Assembly (NCBI GenBank): GCA_001800315.1
Contig: MGVE01000008.1
Span: 186,001-250,000 of the forward strand
Length of the DNA: 64,000 nt
Direction of reading: 5' to 3'
DNA from: Elusimicrobia bacterium RIFOXYA2_FULL_47_53
Lineage (GTDB): Bacteria > Elusimicrobiota > Endomicrobiia > Endomicrobiales > XYA2-FULL-47-53
Within the stretch, counting starts at the first letter, position 1. Each line of letters starts with the position of its first letter. The position numbers and the translations under genes were made by a program. This document shows, in pieces, positions 1 through 15,000 of the stretch. Below the pieces are notes generated by a model, which saw only the letters and a list, made by a program, of their open reading frames with translations, was not told where the DNA came from and searched no databases.

Positions 1-1
1 C

Positions 2-3000
2 TCATTTACTGAGTCCGGCCTTCAGGCAAATACGCAATATACCCGTTCCATTCGCTCATATAACACTGCCGGCAGCAGCGACTCAGTCTCCATTTCTGCT
101 TATACGCTTCCAAAGCCCCCTGAAATATATTGCGCTAATTCAACCGGGACATGGTTCAGCCAGCAACTGAACTTTGAAAACCTGGCAGGCTTCGGCGCGA
201 ACGGCGTCGCTTACTATCGCTATGTTTGCGATTCAAACGCTCTTTACAACGCGTGGAAAGACACGGAAACAGTCTGGAATGCCGGAACCCTGACGACAAC
301 ACCCCTTCAGACGGGGGTATATTTTCTACACATAAAATCATACAATAACGATAATTTTAGCGGAGGCTCAAAAACCTACGGCCCTTATCTCTGCGACAAT
401 GAAGCTCCTGCGATAAACGGTTTTAACCCTGCTTCCCAACCTTGGACAAATGAGCAAATTAATGTTCAGTACACGATTTCTGATGCCTATAACGCTTCCA
501 AACTTGCTTTTTACCAGTACCAATGGACCTTTTCAACTGACATGCCGGTCGCTGGATGGAGCGCTTCAGACAGCATAGTTGCAGGCACTACCTATTACAT
601 TCTTACTTCCAGTACCTTGGCTGAAGACAGCAAATACCTTCATATTCAGGCTGTGGACACGGCCGGCAATACCGGATACGCTTACAGCGGGCCCTATCAG
701 ACCGACACAGCGTCTCCAACAGCCTCCGTTTCCATAAATAACGGCGATCTTTATACCTTTCAATCATCCGTAACGCTCAGCCTTTCTCAAACAGATTCCC
801 TGTCCGGTGTTAAAGAAGTTCGTTACAGAAACAATACCGGTTCATGGAGCAGTTGGGAGTCAGCTTCCAGCAGCAAAAACTGGTCTCTCTCGCTTGGCAC
901 AGGAACAAAATCGGTGGAATATGAAGTAATTGACTTCGCGGGAAACTCTCAAACAGCGTCCGATTCTATAGTGGTTGACAGCAGGACAATCATTTCCGGC
1001 TCCTCGCCGGGGGGGATAGTCAGCGGAGCCAGTGAAGCTGAAAACAATATTTTTCCCGTTAATGCCCTATTGAGTTGGGCTCCGACTGGAACTCCAATTG
1101 CCGGCAAAACAATTTCGTTCCATTTTTCAGGCTCAACTCTTACCGCTCAAACTGATAACGAGGGTTATGCAACCGTAAATTTCACAGCCCCTGTTTCGTC
1201 GGGAACTTCAAACTTTTCCGTATCGTTTGATTCAGATCCGGTGTTTGGCGCTTCTTCCGCGAACGGGCCCGCAACTTTTGCAAGACGCGGCGTGTATATG
1301 TATTCCCAGGATGTTGTCACTACGGTAAATTCTTCATTTTTCACGACAACAACTCTGGAAGACTGGGCTACGCGCAGTAAAATAGAAGGGAGAACAATCC
1401 GTTTTACCTTTGACGGAATTGAGAAAACAGCGCAAACAAACAGTGTTGGCGTTGCCAGTGTAACCTATGTCGCGCAGAGCAGCACAAATGTTTTCACTTT
1501 CAGCTCAATTTTTGACGGTGACGCGACCTATAGTTCGTCAACGGTGAGCGGAAATGTCGGCGTAGGCATGCGGTTAACCAGCATTGTTCCGTCGGATGTC
1601 AGCACTTTTGCAAACACAGTATTCACTGCTCAGGCAAGGCTTAAAGATGATGCCGCAAACGATATAGTTGGTTCAACAATCACTTTCACTTTTAACGGCG
1701 AAGTTAAAACAGCAATTACGAATTCGGTTGGCATTGCTTCAGTCACATATTCCGCCTCAGCCGCATCGGGAACATTCGTGTATAACGCGCGCTTTGACGG
1801 CGACCTGCTGTACTATCAGTCCAGCGATTCAGCAACAGTCTCTATTGTAGTTCGTCCGACCACTCTTGTCACTAATAACCCGGCAGGATACACTATTGAC
1901 AGTTTCAATACATGGGGCAAAATTGTAGACAGCGTCTCGGGGACTGGAGTCAGCGGAAAAACATTGACATATATTTTTGAAGGAATAACACAGACGGCCG
2001 TGACTGACGGCGCCGGAGTTTCAAGCGTCACATTTAACACGGGAACGCTCGCGAGGGTATCAACCTGTTATTATTACTTTTCGGGGGACGAGACTTACTC
2101 GGCTTCAAACAGTTCTTCAGTTGTCATAATTACCCTGCGCCCGGTTGGAATGAATGTTCAAAATGTCTCCGCTACCGTATACTCAACCTTCACGGCGCAG
2201 ATAACTTTAAACGATGTCGCCCTATCCGCGGGCATTGCCGACAAAACAGTAACATTTTATTTTTCAGATTCAACTAAAACAGTTCTGACCGATGCCGCAG
2301 GCATAGCAACGGCCGCCTTTCTATCACCCTCTTCTTCCGGCACATATTATTATAACGCTGTATTCTCAGGTGATGTTTCTTATGCCGGCTGGATAGCTAC
2401 GGGAACAGTAACAGTTAACTCTCGCAGTACAACTATTTTACCGCCGCCAAGATGGACATATGCGCTTGATCCGATCAGCGTATTGGCCGATTTGAAAGAT
2501 ACCGCAACGAATTCAGCCATTTATCCAGAGACTATAAGCTTCATCTTTGATGGACTCATTAGATCAACAGAAACAAATTCTCAAGGGAGAGCTTTTGAAG
2601 TTTATTCCGGAACCGCAAATTCCGGAGCTTACACATATTCCGCGGTATTTCAGGGCAATGAATCTTACGCGGCAAGTTCAGCAACCGCCGTAATCAGTAT
2701 TTTTCGGCGCCCCGTAAGCCTTTCCGCATATAATGTTTCCACGCAGGCAAACTGCGAATTTTACGCGTCCGCCGAATTGAAGGATGGCATAAATAGCGCG
2801 CTCCTTATAAATAAAACCATAATTTACGATTTTCAGGGATCAACAAAAAGCGCGACTACCAATGAACTTGGCATAGCGACAGCCACTTTTACATCCCCTA
2901 TTTCTACGGGAAGTTATAGCTACAATGTTACCTTTGTTCAGGATAATACTTATGACACAATGTCCTCTACCGCGTTTGTCAGCGTTACCTGCCGGCCGGT

Positions 3001-6000
3001 GGATTTATACAGCTACCAGAAAAATGTTGTCGCAAATGATCAGGTATATATTCAGGCCGGCTTGTTTGATCACATCACTTCTTCGGCGTTGATTGGCCTT
3101 CCCGTTCGTTTCATTTTAAATTCATCCACTATTACCGCAAATACCAATGCTTCCGGAATAGCGACAGCCGGCCCCTTTGCCGGAATAAACTCAACGGGCA
3201 CATATAATTTTACCGCGTATTACGATGGCTCCTCATTTTACACGGCCACGAACTCCAGTTCATCGGTAACGGTTCTGCCGCGCCCAACAACGATTGAAAA
3301 ATATGATATGACGGTTATCGCGAATTCAACTTTTTCGGCGAGGGCGGATCTTAAAGATACCATTCTAAATACCGGTATTCAAAATAAAACAATGACTTTT
3401 ATTTTTCAGGGATCCACAAATACTGTTGTAAGCGGCGTATTCGGAATTTCTTCAACGACATATTTTGCCCCTTCTACTGCCGGGACATACGCCTATTCGT
3501 CCGATTTCAACGGTGATATGACCTATGACAAAAGTAATAATACGGGATATATTACCGTGGGTTTGCGCCCGGTGACAATTACCTCCCCTGAAATGGCTGT
3601 TGTGGCAAATAGCACATTCACTATTTCAGCCTCCCTTAGAGATACTACCCTTGGAACCGCAATAACAAACAGTGTTTTGAAATTCTACTTTTTAAGCACC
3701 ACGCATACCGTTACTACTGATAGTCTCGGTGTTGCCAGCACATCTTTCGTTGCTCCGGCTTCCTCAGCTTCTTACACATGTTTAATTAGTTTTTCTGGAG
3801 ATTCGCTTTATTTGGCAAACAGCGCTTCAACACTGATTCATGTCGGCCTCAGAACTCCGGAGCTTATCAGTTTTGATGTGAGTCCAATCGCTCAAAGCAC
3901 TTTTACGGTCACCGCGAGATTGAGGGACTCCGTTACTGCCGAAAGCCTCACCGGCAAAATAATTTCTTTTGCCTTTATGAGTTCCTCAAAAACAGCCGCC
4001 GTAAACTCCGTAGGAATTGCCACGGTGACATTTACCGCGCCCGCGACAATATCCACATTTACCTATTCTGTGGCGTTTGCCGGCGATAATCTTTATAGCG
4101 CGGCTGAAAACCAGTCATCTGTTTTTGTGCAAAAAAGGCCGGTGATAATCAACGCGCAGGATATTTCTTCGGTTATGGCAGGCAGCACTTTTACCGCGAC
4201 AGCGGAAATTAGGGATGCTGAGACCAATGTGTTAATAGCCACTCAACCCGTAAGTTTTGTGTTTTTGGGAATTACGAAGACAACCGAAACTAATTTCATA
4301 GGAGTGGCAACGGCAACATATATCGTTCCGGCGGCCACCGGCACTTTGAACTATTCTGTTGTATACGAGGGGAATGACCTCTACGCTCCCTCCGAGGCCA
4401 CTGCGAATGTCATAATTGTTAACCGATTAACTTCAATTGAACCCGTTGCTATTTCCGCGGTTATTTCCATGCCCGCTACCCTGGAGGCAAGACTTAAAGA
4501 TTTTGAGACCGGAGCTCTCCTTACCGGTTATGCCGTTAGCTTTGTTTTTCAGGGATCTACTGTTACCTCCATTACGAACGACATAGGAATCGCAACGGCA
4601 ACTTTTACCGCCCCCGCTACTACAGGCACCTATGTTTATAACGCGTCATTCTCCGGCATTGGGATTTATGCCGCAAGCCAGTCACAGGCAATAGTAACGG
4701 TCGGTATCCGCCCCACGATATTATCTGCTTCCGGCGCGTCAACTCTCGCCTTAGATCCTTTTTCAGTCAGCGCGACTCTGCGAGACACTCTTACCGGCGA
4801 CAATATAGAAAACCAAACAATAACTTTTACTTTTCAGGGCTCAAGTATCACCGCGGTTACTAACGCTACCGGTGTTGCTGTCGCAACATTTACGGCTGTT
4901 TCTTCTTCCGGCACATACACTTATTACGCATATTTTTCCGGAGACACGATCTACAATGCTAACAGCGCGCAGGCCACAGTAACCGTTAATCGCCGGCCTC
5001 TTGTCTTTGTGCCAAAAGACGGCATTTATTATGATTGGGCATGGACGCTCCAGAACATTGATCCGGGCGTTACTGTAAAAGACGGAAATACCAGTGTTGT
5101 AATTTCTGGCTTGAGCATAAGCTACTGTTTTTTCGGGTCAACTTATACCGCTGTGACTAACTCCAGCGGCTACAGCATTACCTCAATTCCTCCCTTAACT
5201 TTTTCAGGATGGTACGAGATTTTAGTCAGTTTTGCCGGAAATGCGACTTATTTGCCCGTTTCGGATCTGGACTCAACCGGTGTTTATGTGGATGCCCGCT
5301 GGTCGTCAATCACTCCATTTAGCGTTGATACTTCCGCAAACACGATTTTTACGGCACAGGCACAACTTAGGGATACCATCAGCAATCCGGACACGGATAT
5401 CACCAACAAACCCGTGACTTTAACATTTCAGGGTATCAGCAAAACATCTTTGACCGATGGATCCGGCATTGCGGTTTCAACATTTATGGCGCCTTCCTCA
5501 GTAGGTGTCTATGAGTTGAAAGCGTCCTTTATTGCCGACGGTACCTACGATGCCTCTTTATCAACCAACGCGGTCAATGTGGGACTGCGGTCTACGACGG
5601 TCACTCCGTTAACAGAACCGGTCCTTGTGGGATCCGGAAAGCTGTTCGCAATCAGCGCGAAATTAGTTGATATTGCCACAGGAGGAGGGGTTCCGGACAA
5701 ATCATTAACTTTCATTTTTGAAGGGTCAACAATCACGGCAATTACGGACGGCATTACTGGAATCGCGCAGGCTCAATTTACATCTCCTGTGGCCATCGCC
5801 TCATACACCTATACTGTTTCCTTCAGCGCGGATAATGTTTACTCGGCATGCAATACCACGGGGACAGTAATAGTACAGAAGAATGCCACCGTTCTCAATG
5901 GAGATAATATATCCGTTTACGCGGGCAATTCCTTCAATGCTGTCGCCACGCTTACTTACGCCGCAGGGGGGGAGCCCATAGCCGGAAAAACAATCAGCTT

Positions 6001-9000
6001 TGTTTTTCAGGGAACCAGCACAATCAGTGGCAGCGCGGTAACCAACAGCATAGGGGTCGCAACCTTTACCTACACGGCGCCCCTTTCTACGGGCACATAC
6101 AACTACACGGCTGCGTATGAAGGCGATACGCAGAACAGTGTGAGCAGCGACACGGTTAATAATGTTACAGTTCTGCGCCGCCTGACTGTGGTTGAAACAG
6201 ACGCGGTCAATACATACATAGATGATTCTTTTGTCGCCGAGGCAACGCTGAAGGACACCCAGCTTGCGGCTGGGCTGGCCGAAAAACCAATAATTTTTAT
6301 ATTTCACGGAATTATTGACACCAGCACCGCGACTATAACATCCTCAAGTCTCGTTGTCGGACAGGCAACCGCTGCCTTTAGCGCTCCTGTTTCTTCCGGA
6401 GTTTTTTCCTGCGTCGCCGCTTTCAACGGAGACGCGCTTTATGATGTTCACAGCGACACCAAAAATGTGGTTGTCAACAGAAGGCTTGTCAATCTGGTAG
6501 CGGATAACGCGGCCACAGAAACAAACTCCGAGTTTAGCGTGACGGCAGCGCTCACTGATGTCACGCCGACTCTTCCTTCCGCGGTAGAGTTGAGCAGTAA
6601 AACTATCCGTTTTGTGTTTCAGGGAGTTACAAAATACGCAATTACCGATGCTCTGGGCATTGCCGCTACCACCTATTTTTCTCCGGAAAGCGCCGGCGCT
6701 TACAACTACACCGCGGCTTTTGACGGCGACACCACATTCGCAAACGGCAATGACAACATCAATACAGTAACGGTTACAAAACGGGCCTGCACAGTCAGCG
6801 GAGACGACATTTCCACTTCAGTAGGCTCTGAATTTTTCGCCAGAGCCGCGCTGACCGATAATATTGACGGATCAAAAATCACTAACAGAGCTGTTTCTTT
6901 TGTATTCCAGGAAAGCACGAAAACAGCCATTACCAACGCTGTTGGCGTTGCAACGGTTACTTTTTCTTCGCCATTGTCAGTCGGCATTTTCAACTATACC
7001 GCCGCGTTTGCCGGAGATTTTACATACAACTCCAGCACGGATTCTATTAATGCGGTTACGGTTTTATCCGGTTCCACAACCGTTGTTGCCGGCGATATCA
7101 CTACCAATGTTAATTCTGTATTCTTTGCATCAGCTACGCTGAGCATGTCAGTATCGGGCAGTGTGATTCCCGGGAAAACTATCCGTTTTCTGTTTGATGG
7201 CAGCACCAGTACAGCCCTTACTGACGGAAACGGTTTAGCTGTTGCCACTTTTACGGCATTATCGGGCGGTTTACACCGTCTGGATACAATTTTTGATGGA
7301 GATGCCGTATACTTAGCGTCTTATGGAACCGCGACCGTAACAGTTGAGCTAAGACCCACTGCGCTTGTTATGCCTTCGGGAATTTCAATCGCAAATGAAA
7401 TATATACGGCTACCGCCACATTGCGCGATTTTCTTACAGCTCAGACAATTTCTGAAATGCCTGTGCGGTTTGTTTTTCAGGAAAGTACATTTACCGCTAC
7501 AACAAATGTTTCTGGTATCGCCGTTTCAACATTTACTGCCGCGGCTTCATCGGGCACTTTTATAATTGAAGCCGCGTACAATGGCGACTCTGTTTACACC
7601 TCCACGGCCGTCTTCGCGTGGGTAAATGTCAGCGCGAGGCCTGCGTCAATTATTTTAGAGAATGTATCAACTTTGGCAATGAGTGTTTTTACCGCAAGCG
7701 CCACATTCAAGGACTCGCTTAATAATCAGTTTATCAGCGGTCAAACCATAAACTTCGTATTTCAAGGCAGCACTTTCAGCGCGCTCACAAACGGTTTTGG
7801 CCTTGCGGTTTCTACCTTCACGGCTCCATCAGTTTCCGGTTCCTTCCAGCTGATCGCGAACTTCCCTGGGAATGCGTTGTACTCCGGGGTATACTCTTCT
7901 TGCACAGTTACCGTGGAAAAGCGCCCGACAACGGTTGCATCCTCTGATGCACTTGCCATGGTGAATACAGTTTTTGCTTCTACGGCAACTCTGACGGACG
8001 CGTTAAGTTTATTGCCTCTGCAAAACAAACAGGTAAAGTTTGTTTTCAACAACAGCACCTTTACCGCAACTACTAACTCGTCCGGAGTCGCTGTTTCAAC
8101 CTTTACCGCTTTTGTTTCATCCGGTTCATACAATATTAGTATATATTTTAACGGAGATAGTTCGTATATGGCATCCAGCACCGCGGCGATAGTGACGGTA
8201 GAGCGCGCGAATTTGCTTTTACATATGCCCGACATAGCTACGATAAACAGCGAGGTATTTACAGCCACAGCCGTTGTGCGCGACGCGCTTTCATTGGGGC
8301 TGCTTGCCGGGAAACATGTGCGTTTTATTTTCCAGGAAAGCAGTTATACCGCAACAACAAATTCGTTTGGCATCGCAGTTGCGAGTATCACAGCTCCGCC
8401 CTTAACCGGCGCTTATCAGATTAACCTTGCTTTTGACAGTGACGCCTCTTATTTTTCATCCTCAAGTTCCGCTACCGTGAGTGTGGCAACGCGGCCGGTC
8501 AGATTTGTCACGCAGGATGTTAGCGTTTACTCTCAAAATGTGTTTTCATCCACAGTAACTCTCAGGGATGCCACTAACTCGCTTCCGATAAGCGGCCGCG
8601 CCGTGCGTTTTATTTTCCAGGGCAGCACATTTACGGCAACTACCGGCGGCAGCGGCATTGCCGTATCAACTTTTACCGCGCCCTCCTCTTCCGGCACTTA
8701 CAGGATGGATTTGGCATTTGATGGCGACTCCACTTATAGTTTGCTAACCGCCACCTCAACCATTTCAGTTTTGGCAAGGTTTACCACAATTATTCCTCAG
8801 AATGTAACAACAAATGTATTGGATGTATTTTCCGCCACCGTCACTATTCGCGACAGCCTGACCTCTCTGCCCCTGGAGGGAAAGGTTGTCCGGTTTATGT
8901 TTGGGAACAGCACTTTTTCAGCCACAAGTTTAACGGATGGAGTCGCTGTGTCAACATTCACGGCGCCGGTTTCTTCCGGCACCTACCTGATATCCTGCAA

Positions 9001-12000
9001 TTTTGCCGGAGATTCCGTTTACGCGGCCTCAACAGCCTCTATTACAATTACCGCTGTCGTCCGAGCATCAAAAGTTGCGAATATGAATATCAGCGCCAAA
9101 GTAATGGATGTTTTTGTGGCTACGGCAACCCTGAGTGATTTTGCCACAACGCTTCCCATTGCCGGGAAACCCGTCCGTTTTATATTTCAGGGAAGCACCT
9201 ATACCGCGACCACAAACTCCGTCGGCACGGCCACTGCGACGATAACAGCGCCGCTTTCGGCAGGCGCGTATAGAATTGACGCAGCTTTTGGCGGTGATTC
9301 CACTTATGCCTCTGATACCGCGTCCGCAACGGTCTCGGTTTCGCTTCGCCCCAGTTCAATATCCGGCCAGGATGCGGCCGGAATTATAAATGAAATATTT
9401 TTCGCCACGGCAACGCTCAAAGATGCTGTTTCATCGCTTGGAATATCCGGCAAACAGGTAAAGTTTATTTTCAACAACAGCACCTTTACCGCTACGACCA
9501 ACTCCTCCGGAGTGGCTGTGTCAACATTTACGGCGCCATCATCCGCCGCCGCCTACAGAATAGACTTCGCTTTTAACGCTGATTTAGCCTACGCAGAATC
9601 CGCTTCATCGGCGACTGTAACTATTGGACGGAGAAGCATGACCCTTTCATTGTCAACCGGCCCCGCGGTTATAGATGAAATTTTCTTTACAAGCGTCACC
9701 GTTCGCGACAGTATTTCGCTTGGCCCGATAAGTAATCGTGTCGTGGTGTTTTTGTTCCAAAACAGCACATTCACCGCGGTCACCAATACCAATGGCGTCG
9801 CGGTGTCAACTTATACGGCCCCGCCAACTTCAGGCAGCTACAGGATTGATGTCAGTTTTGGCGGCGACAGCGCTTATCTTTCCGCTGCGACTTCGTCAAC
9901 TATTTCCGTCAGCAGGCGCCCGATGTCAATTATCGCCGATAATGCCTCGGCCAACTCTTTGGATGTATTTACAGCCACCGCGACCGTGCGGGACGGCATC
10001 AACCTGCAGCTTTTGCAAAACAAGCAAGTCAAATTTATTTTCCAGGGCAGCACATTTACGGCCTTGTCCGATGCAAGCGGCATTGCTGTCTCAACATTTA
10101 CGGCGCCTTCCGTGTCAGGCGTTTACAGGATAGATTCAAGCTTTAGCGGAGATGCGACTTATCTCGCTACCGCCTCATCCGCGTCCATAACCGTTTCAAA
10201 AAGGAATCTGGCTATTCACATTGACAGCGTTACGGTATCCGCCCTGGATGTATTTACGGCTTCCGCCACGCTGAGCGACACGCAAACTCTTCAGCCTGTA
10301 TCCGGAAAAATTGTCCGCTATGTTTTTCAAGGCAGCACCCAAACGGCAGTTTCTAACATTAATGGCCTTGCCGCGGTTACATTCACCGCGCCGATTTCTT
10401 CAGGAAACTTTCAAATTTCCGGTTATTTTGACGGCGATACTTCCTACTTCCCAAGTTCAACCTCGTCTGTTGTGGCCGTTCAGCGCAGACTTTCATCAAT
10501 ATCCTCTTACGATGCGGATACTATCGTCAGCGCGCTGTTTATAGCTTCGGCCACGCTCACTGATGCATCAACATCGGTGGGAATCAGCAATAAACAGGTA
10601 AGATTCGTTTTTCTTGGCAGCACTTACACGGCAACAACTAACGCGAGCGGAGTTGCTTCTTCGGTAATTTCCGCGCCGGCTTCCTCCGGAACATATAACG
10701 CGCTTGTAACTTTCGTCGGCGACTCTACCTATATGTTGTCAGAAACGAGCGCTGCTGTTGCGGTGCACCGGCGCTCGGCAGTTCTGCCGGTTGCCAATGT
10801 TACCGCATTATTAAATGACATTTTTATCGCGTCCGCAACAATGCGCGACAGTATCAGCATGGCGCCTCTTCCAGACAAAACAATTTGTTTTGTTTTCCAG
10901 GGAAGCACGATGACCGCTTTAAGCGACTCCGAAGGCGTTGCCCAATCAACTTTTACCGTGCCATCTTCTTCAGGCAGTTACCGAATTGATGCATCCTATG
11001 ACGGAGACGCTTCCTATAACAGCATTCTCTCAAGCGGAACAATTACCGCGCTGAGGCGCCCTTTATCAATAATAAGCTTTGACGCAAGCTCCCTGGCCCA
11101 GGACATATTCGTAGCGACCGCCGCGGTTAGAGACAGCGTTACGCTGCAGCCCCTTAGCGCTAAAAGCATACGCTTTGTTTTTGAGAACAGCACCTATACC
11201 GCGCTTAGCGGAGCCGATGGGGTTGCCGTGTCTACCTTTTCCGCGCCGTCGGTCTTTGGAAATTACCAGATAAATCAACAGTTTGACGGCGACATCACCT
11301 ATCTTCCGATCTCTTCCTCATCAATAGTTAATGTATTAAAACGACAACTTGCAATAACCGCGGATAACCCGGCAGCTTTTACAATGGCTGTTTTCAGCGC
11401 CACCGCCACTATCAAAGACGCTAACAACAATACGGCTGTATCCGGGAAATCAATTAATTTCATTTTCCAGAACAGCACCTTTACCGCAATAACCAACGCC
11501 GGCGGCGTGGCGGTATCAACATTTACGGCGCCTTCAACAGCTGACACATACCGCTTAGACATTTCCTGTGACAGCGACTCATTGTATCAGGCGCTTAACT
11601 CAACCGTCGCCGTAATAGTGATTAAGCGGCCGGTCGCGATGAGCATGAATAACATAGTTTCTGCTATGGCGGATAATATCACAGTTTCAGCCACACTGAC
11701 AGACGCCATGACAGCGGCTGCTCTTCCAGGAAAAAATGTTTCGTTAACATTTAATGGAACTACGCTGCTTTCGGTTACTGATAGTTCAGGGGAAGCTGAA
11801 AATACTTTCAGTTCTCCTGTTTCTTCTGGAGTTTACGCGCTTACGGCGCAGTATGACGGTTCCAACGATCTGACTTATTCAAGCGGAAGCGTAACAGCCA
11901 GCGCCACAATTGTTCGTCGTCCTTCGGTTCTTGCCGCGGACAACTGCGCTGTTGATGCTCTGGATGTTTTTGTGGCCACCGCGACATTGATTGATGTAAA

Positions 12001-15000
12001 TACTTCCCTGCCCGTGGCAAACAAAACGATTAGTTTTGTTTTTGAGGGCGCCACGATCACCGCGCTGACCAATGCTTCGGGTATGGCTATGGCAGGTTTT
12101 ACAGCTCCGATTTCTTCCGGAGCTTATCAGATTGCCCTTAATTTTAGCGGCGACGCAGTATATATTGAGTCTTCCGGCAATTCTCAGGTTACCGTGCTTC
12201 CAAGGGCGACGCTGATAAAAGTCTATGATGCCATCGGCACAACCGGCGATCCGCTAACGCTCAACGCTACCTTGCTGGATTCCCGCACGAATCTGCCCAT
12301 ACAGCAGAAAAATGTCACTTTTGCTTTTGACGGGACTTTCAAGACTGTTACTACGAATTCCGTGGGTATCGCCTCCGCCACCTTCACAGCTCCTTCAATC
12401 CCGGGGAATTATCCGTATGCCGCCAGTTTCCAGGGAGATTATACATATAAGCCAAGTAGCGGTACAGCGAATGTCAGGGTGGGATTACTCACCGCCATAA
12501 TTGCTTACGATGCGCAGGCGTTTACCATGGACAGCTTTATCGTCAAAGCAAAGCTTACCGATATTTACTCTATCGGATTACAAAACAAAACAATCAGCTT
12601 TATCTTTGAGGGATCAACTGTTACCGCGGTCACCGATTCGCAGGGAGTCGCGACTCAGACCTTCACGGCTCCTTTTTCCAGCGGCACCTATTCATACTCT
12701 GCCGGATTTGCCGGCGACAACATTTATTCCATGAGCAGCGCCAGCGCCACGCTGGTTGTCGTACTTCGTCCTTCCTCATTGCTGACATACACCAACAACA
12801 CCATAGTAAACAGTTCCTTTACCGCTAAAGTGGATTTGAAAGATGTAACCAGCGGTTGGGGTATACCCGACAAATCAGTTAATTTTGTATTTTACGGTAA
12901 CGCGAAAACTGCCCTAACTAACATCAACGGCGAAGCAACCGCAGAGTTTTATGCCGCTGTTTCAACCGGCACTCATTCGTATTCTGTGAATTATGCGGGA
13001 GACACAACATATGTCGGAACAAACTCTTCCGGCACTGTCATCGTCGGCTTAAGGCAGACAACGCTGATATCTAATTCCGTGGCAAACGCGGTAGTTGACA
13101 GCACCTTTTCGGCAAATGTTGAGCTGAAAGATAATTACACCAATACAGGAATAGCCGGGAAAACTGTAAACTTTGTTTTCTTGGGTTCAACAAAAACTGC
13201 TGTTACGGACGGGTTTGGCATGGCTTATCAGACTTTTACGGCTCCTGTTGTCAGCGGTTCATTCTCGTATTCCACAATCTTTGAAGGAGATACGGTTTAT
13301 GAAGCCGCAACATCCAGCGCGCTGGTTACATCCGGTTGTTCTCCAACACTTATTGTATTGCAGGACTTGAATGTTCGCGCTGAGGATCCTTTTATTATGG
13401 AGGCAAAACTTCTTGCTGTTTCTTCCATGCAGGGTATTCCCGGCAGGAATATTACTTTTTCCTTTCAGGGATCTACAAAAACAGCCGTTACCAATGCTTT
13501 GGGTATTTCAAGCGTCACTTACATGGCGCCTGCATCCACCGGATCGTACATTTGTAGCGCCGGCTATGAGGGCGATATAACGAGTTATTTGGAAAGCACG
13601 GCAACGGCGCATGTCGTGGTTGCCAAGCAGTCAGCTCTATTAGTTGCTGACGGCGATATTTCATCAATCATAAGAGAACCTGTTCAAGCAAGAGCGGTGC
13701 TTCTTGATCCGGAAGGCAATCCACTGGCTGAAAAGGTCGTGAATTTCAGCTTTGAAGGTTTATCCGCGAGCGGGATTACTAATTCCATCGGTGTCGCGAC
13801 AGCCTCGTTTACCACAAACACCGTTCCAGCCTCTTCAGGAACCTATAATTACACTGCGAATTATCCGGGTGATACTACCTATGTGGGGTGTGCCGATAAC
13901 AATAATTCGGTTTATCTTGCCCCGCGCGCCACGACATTAGTTACCGACAGCGTTAAGACTCTGCCCCAAAAAGTGTTTACGGCCAGCGTGACGCTGATTG
14001 ACAATGTGGTTGGCAGCGGCTATTTTGGAGTGCCTGTCGCCTCAAAGACTGTTACCGTTGAATTCTTTGACGGAGTCTCAACAACTTCCGTGATTGGAGT
14101 ATCAAACTCTTATGGAGTTGTAAACAGCACCTTTATTTCTCCGGCAACAGTCGGAACCTATAATTACAGCGCGACATTCGGCGGCGACAGCGTCTATGAT
14201 ATGTGCCAGGCCTCAAATAAAGTCTATGTTCTTGTTGATAACGGGTCAGGCCTGATATCAACACAACTGTTCGCGTCGCCGGTTTCAACCTATGTAACCG
14301 ATGTGTTCAAAGCAACAGCGACATTAGCAAGCTCTGGCGTTGGAATATCAGACAAGGTGATTTCGTTTTCCTATTATGACGGAATATCTACGGTCACAGT
14401 GCTTGGAAATACGGATGCCTATGGAATGGTGTTTACGACATTTACGGCGGCTGCGATAGCAGGCGACTATAACTATATGGCAAGTTTTGCCGGAGACGGG
14501 GAATACGCTCTCAGTGTTGCGACCGGTTTTATTACGGTTGAAAAACATCCCTTAAGCATCGCGGGCAATAATGTTTCCGTATCTTTATCAAAGGTATTTA
14601 CCGCAACAGCGACAGTTACAGATTCCACAACAAGCATCGCTTTGCAGAATAAAAATGTTACCTTCACATATTACAATGGCATTTCAACGACAACCACGAT
14701 CGCAACTACTGACAATAACGGCATAGCAACCGCGAATTTTACTTCGCCGGATGTAGCTGGTATTTATAATTACTATATGGATGTTGATCAAGACAGCTAC
14801 TATGCCTCAGGAAACGCCATTGCTCAAGTTATTGTCTCTGCTTCAGGGCAGGATACCTTTATTGTATCGGATGACCTTATTGTAGATATGGGCGAAGTCT
14901 TCACCGCGTCCGCGACTTTAACATCTCGCGGCAGGCTCCTTCCCGGATATAGTTTACAGTTTAATTTTGCGGGTGACACTTCTTTAGCCATTACTTCCGA

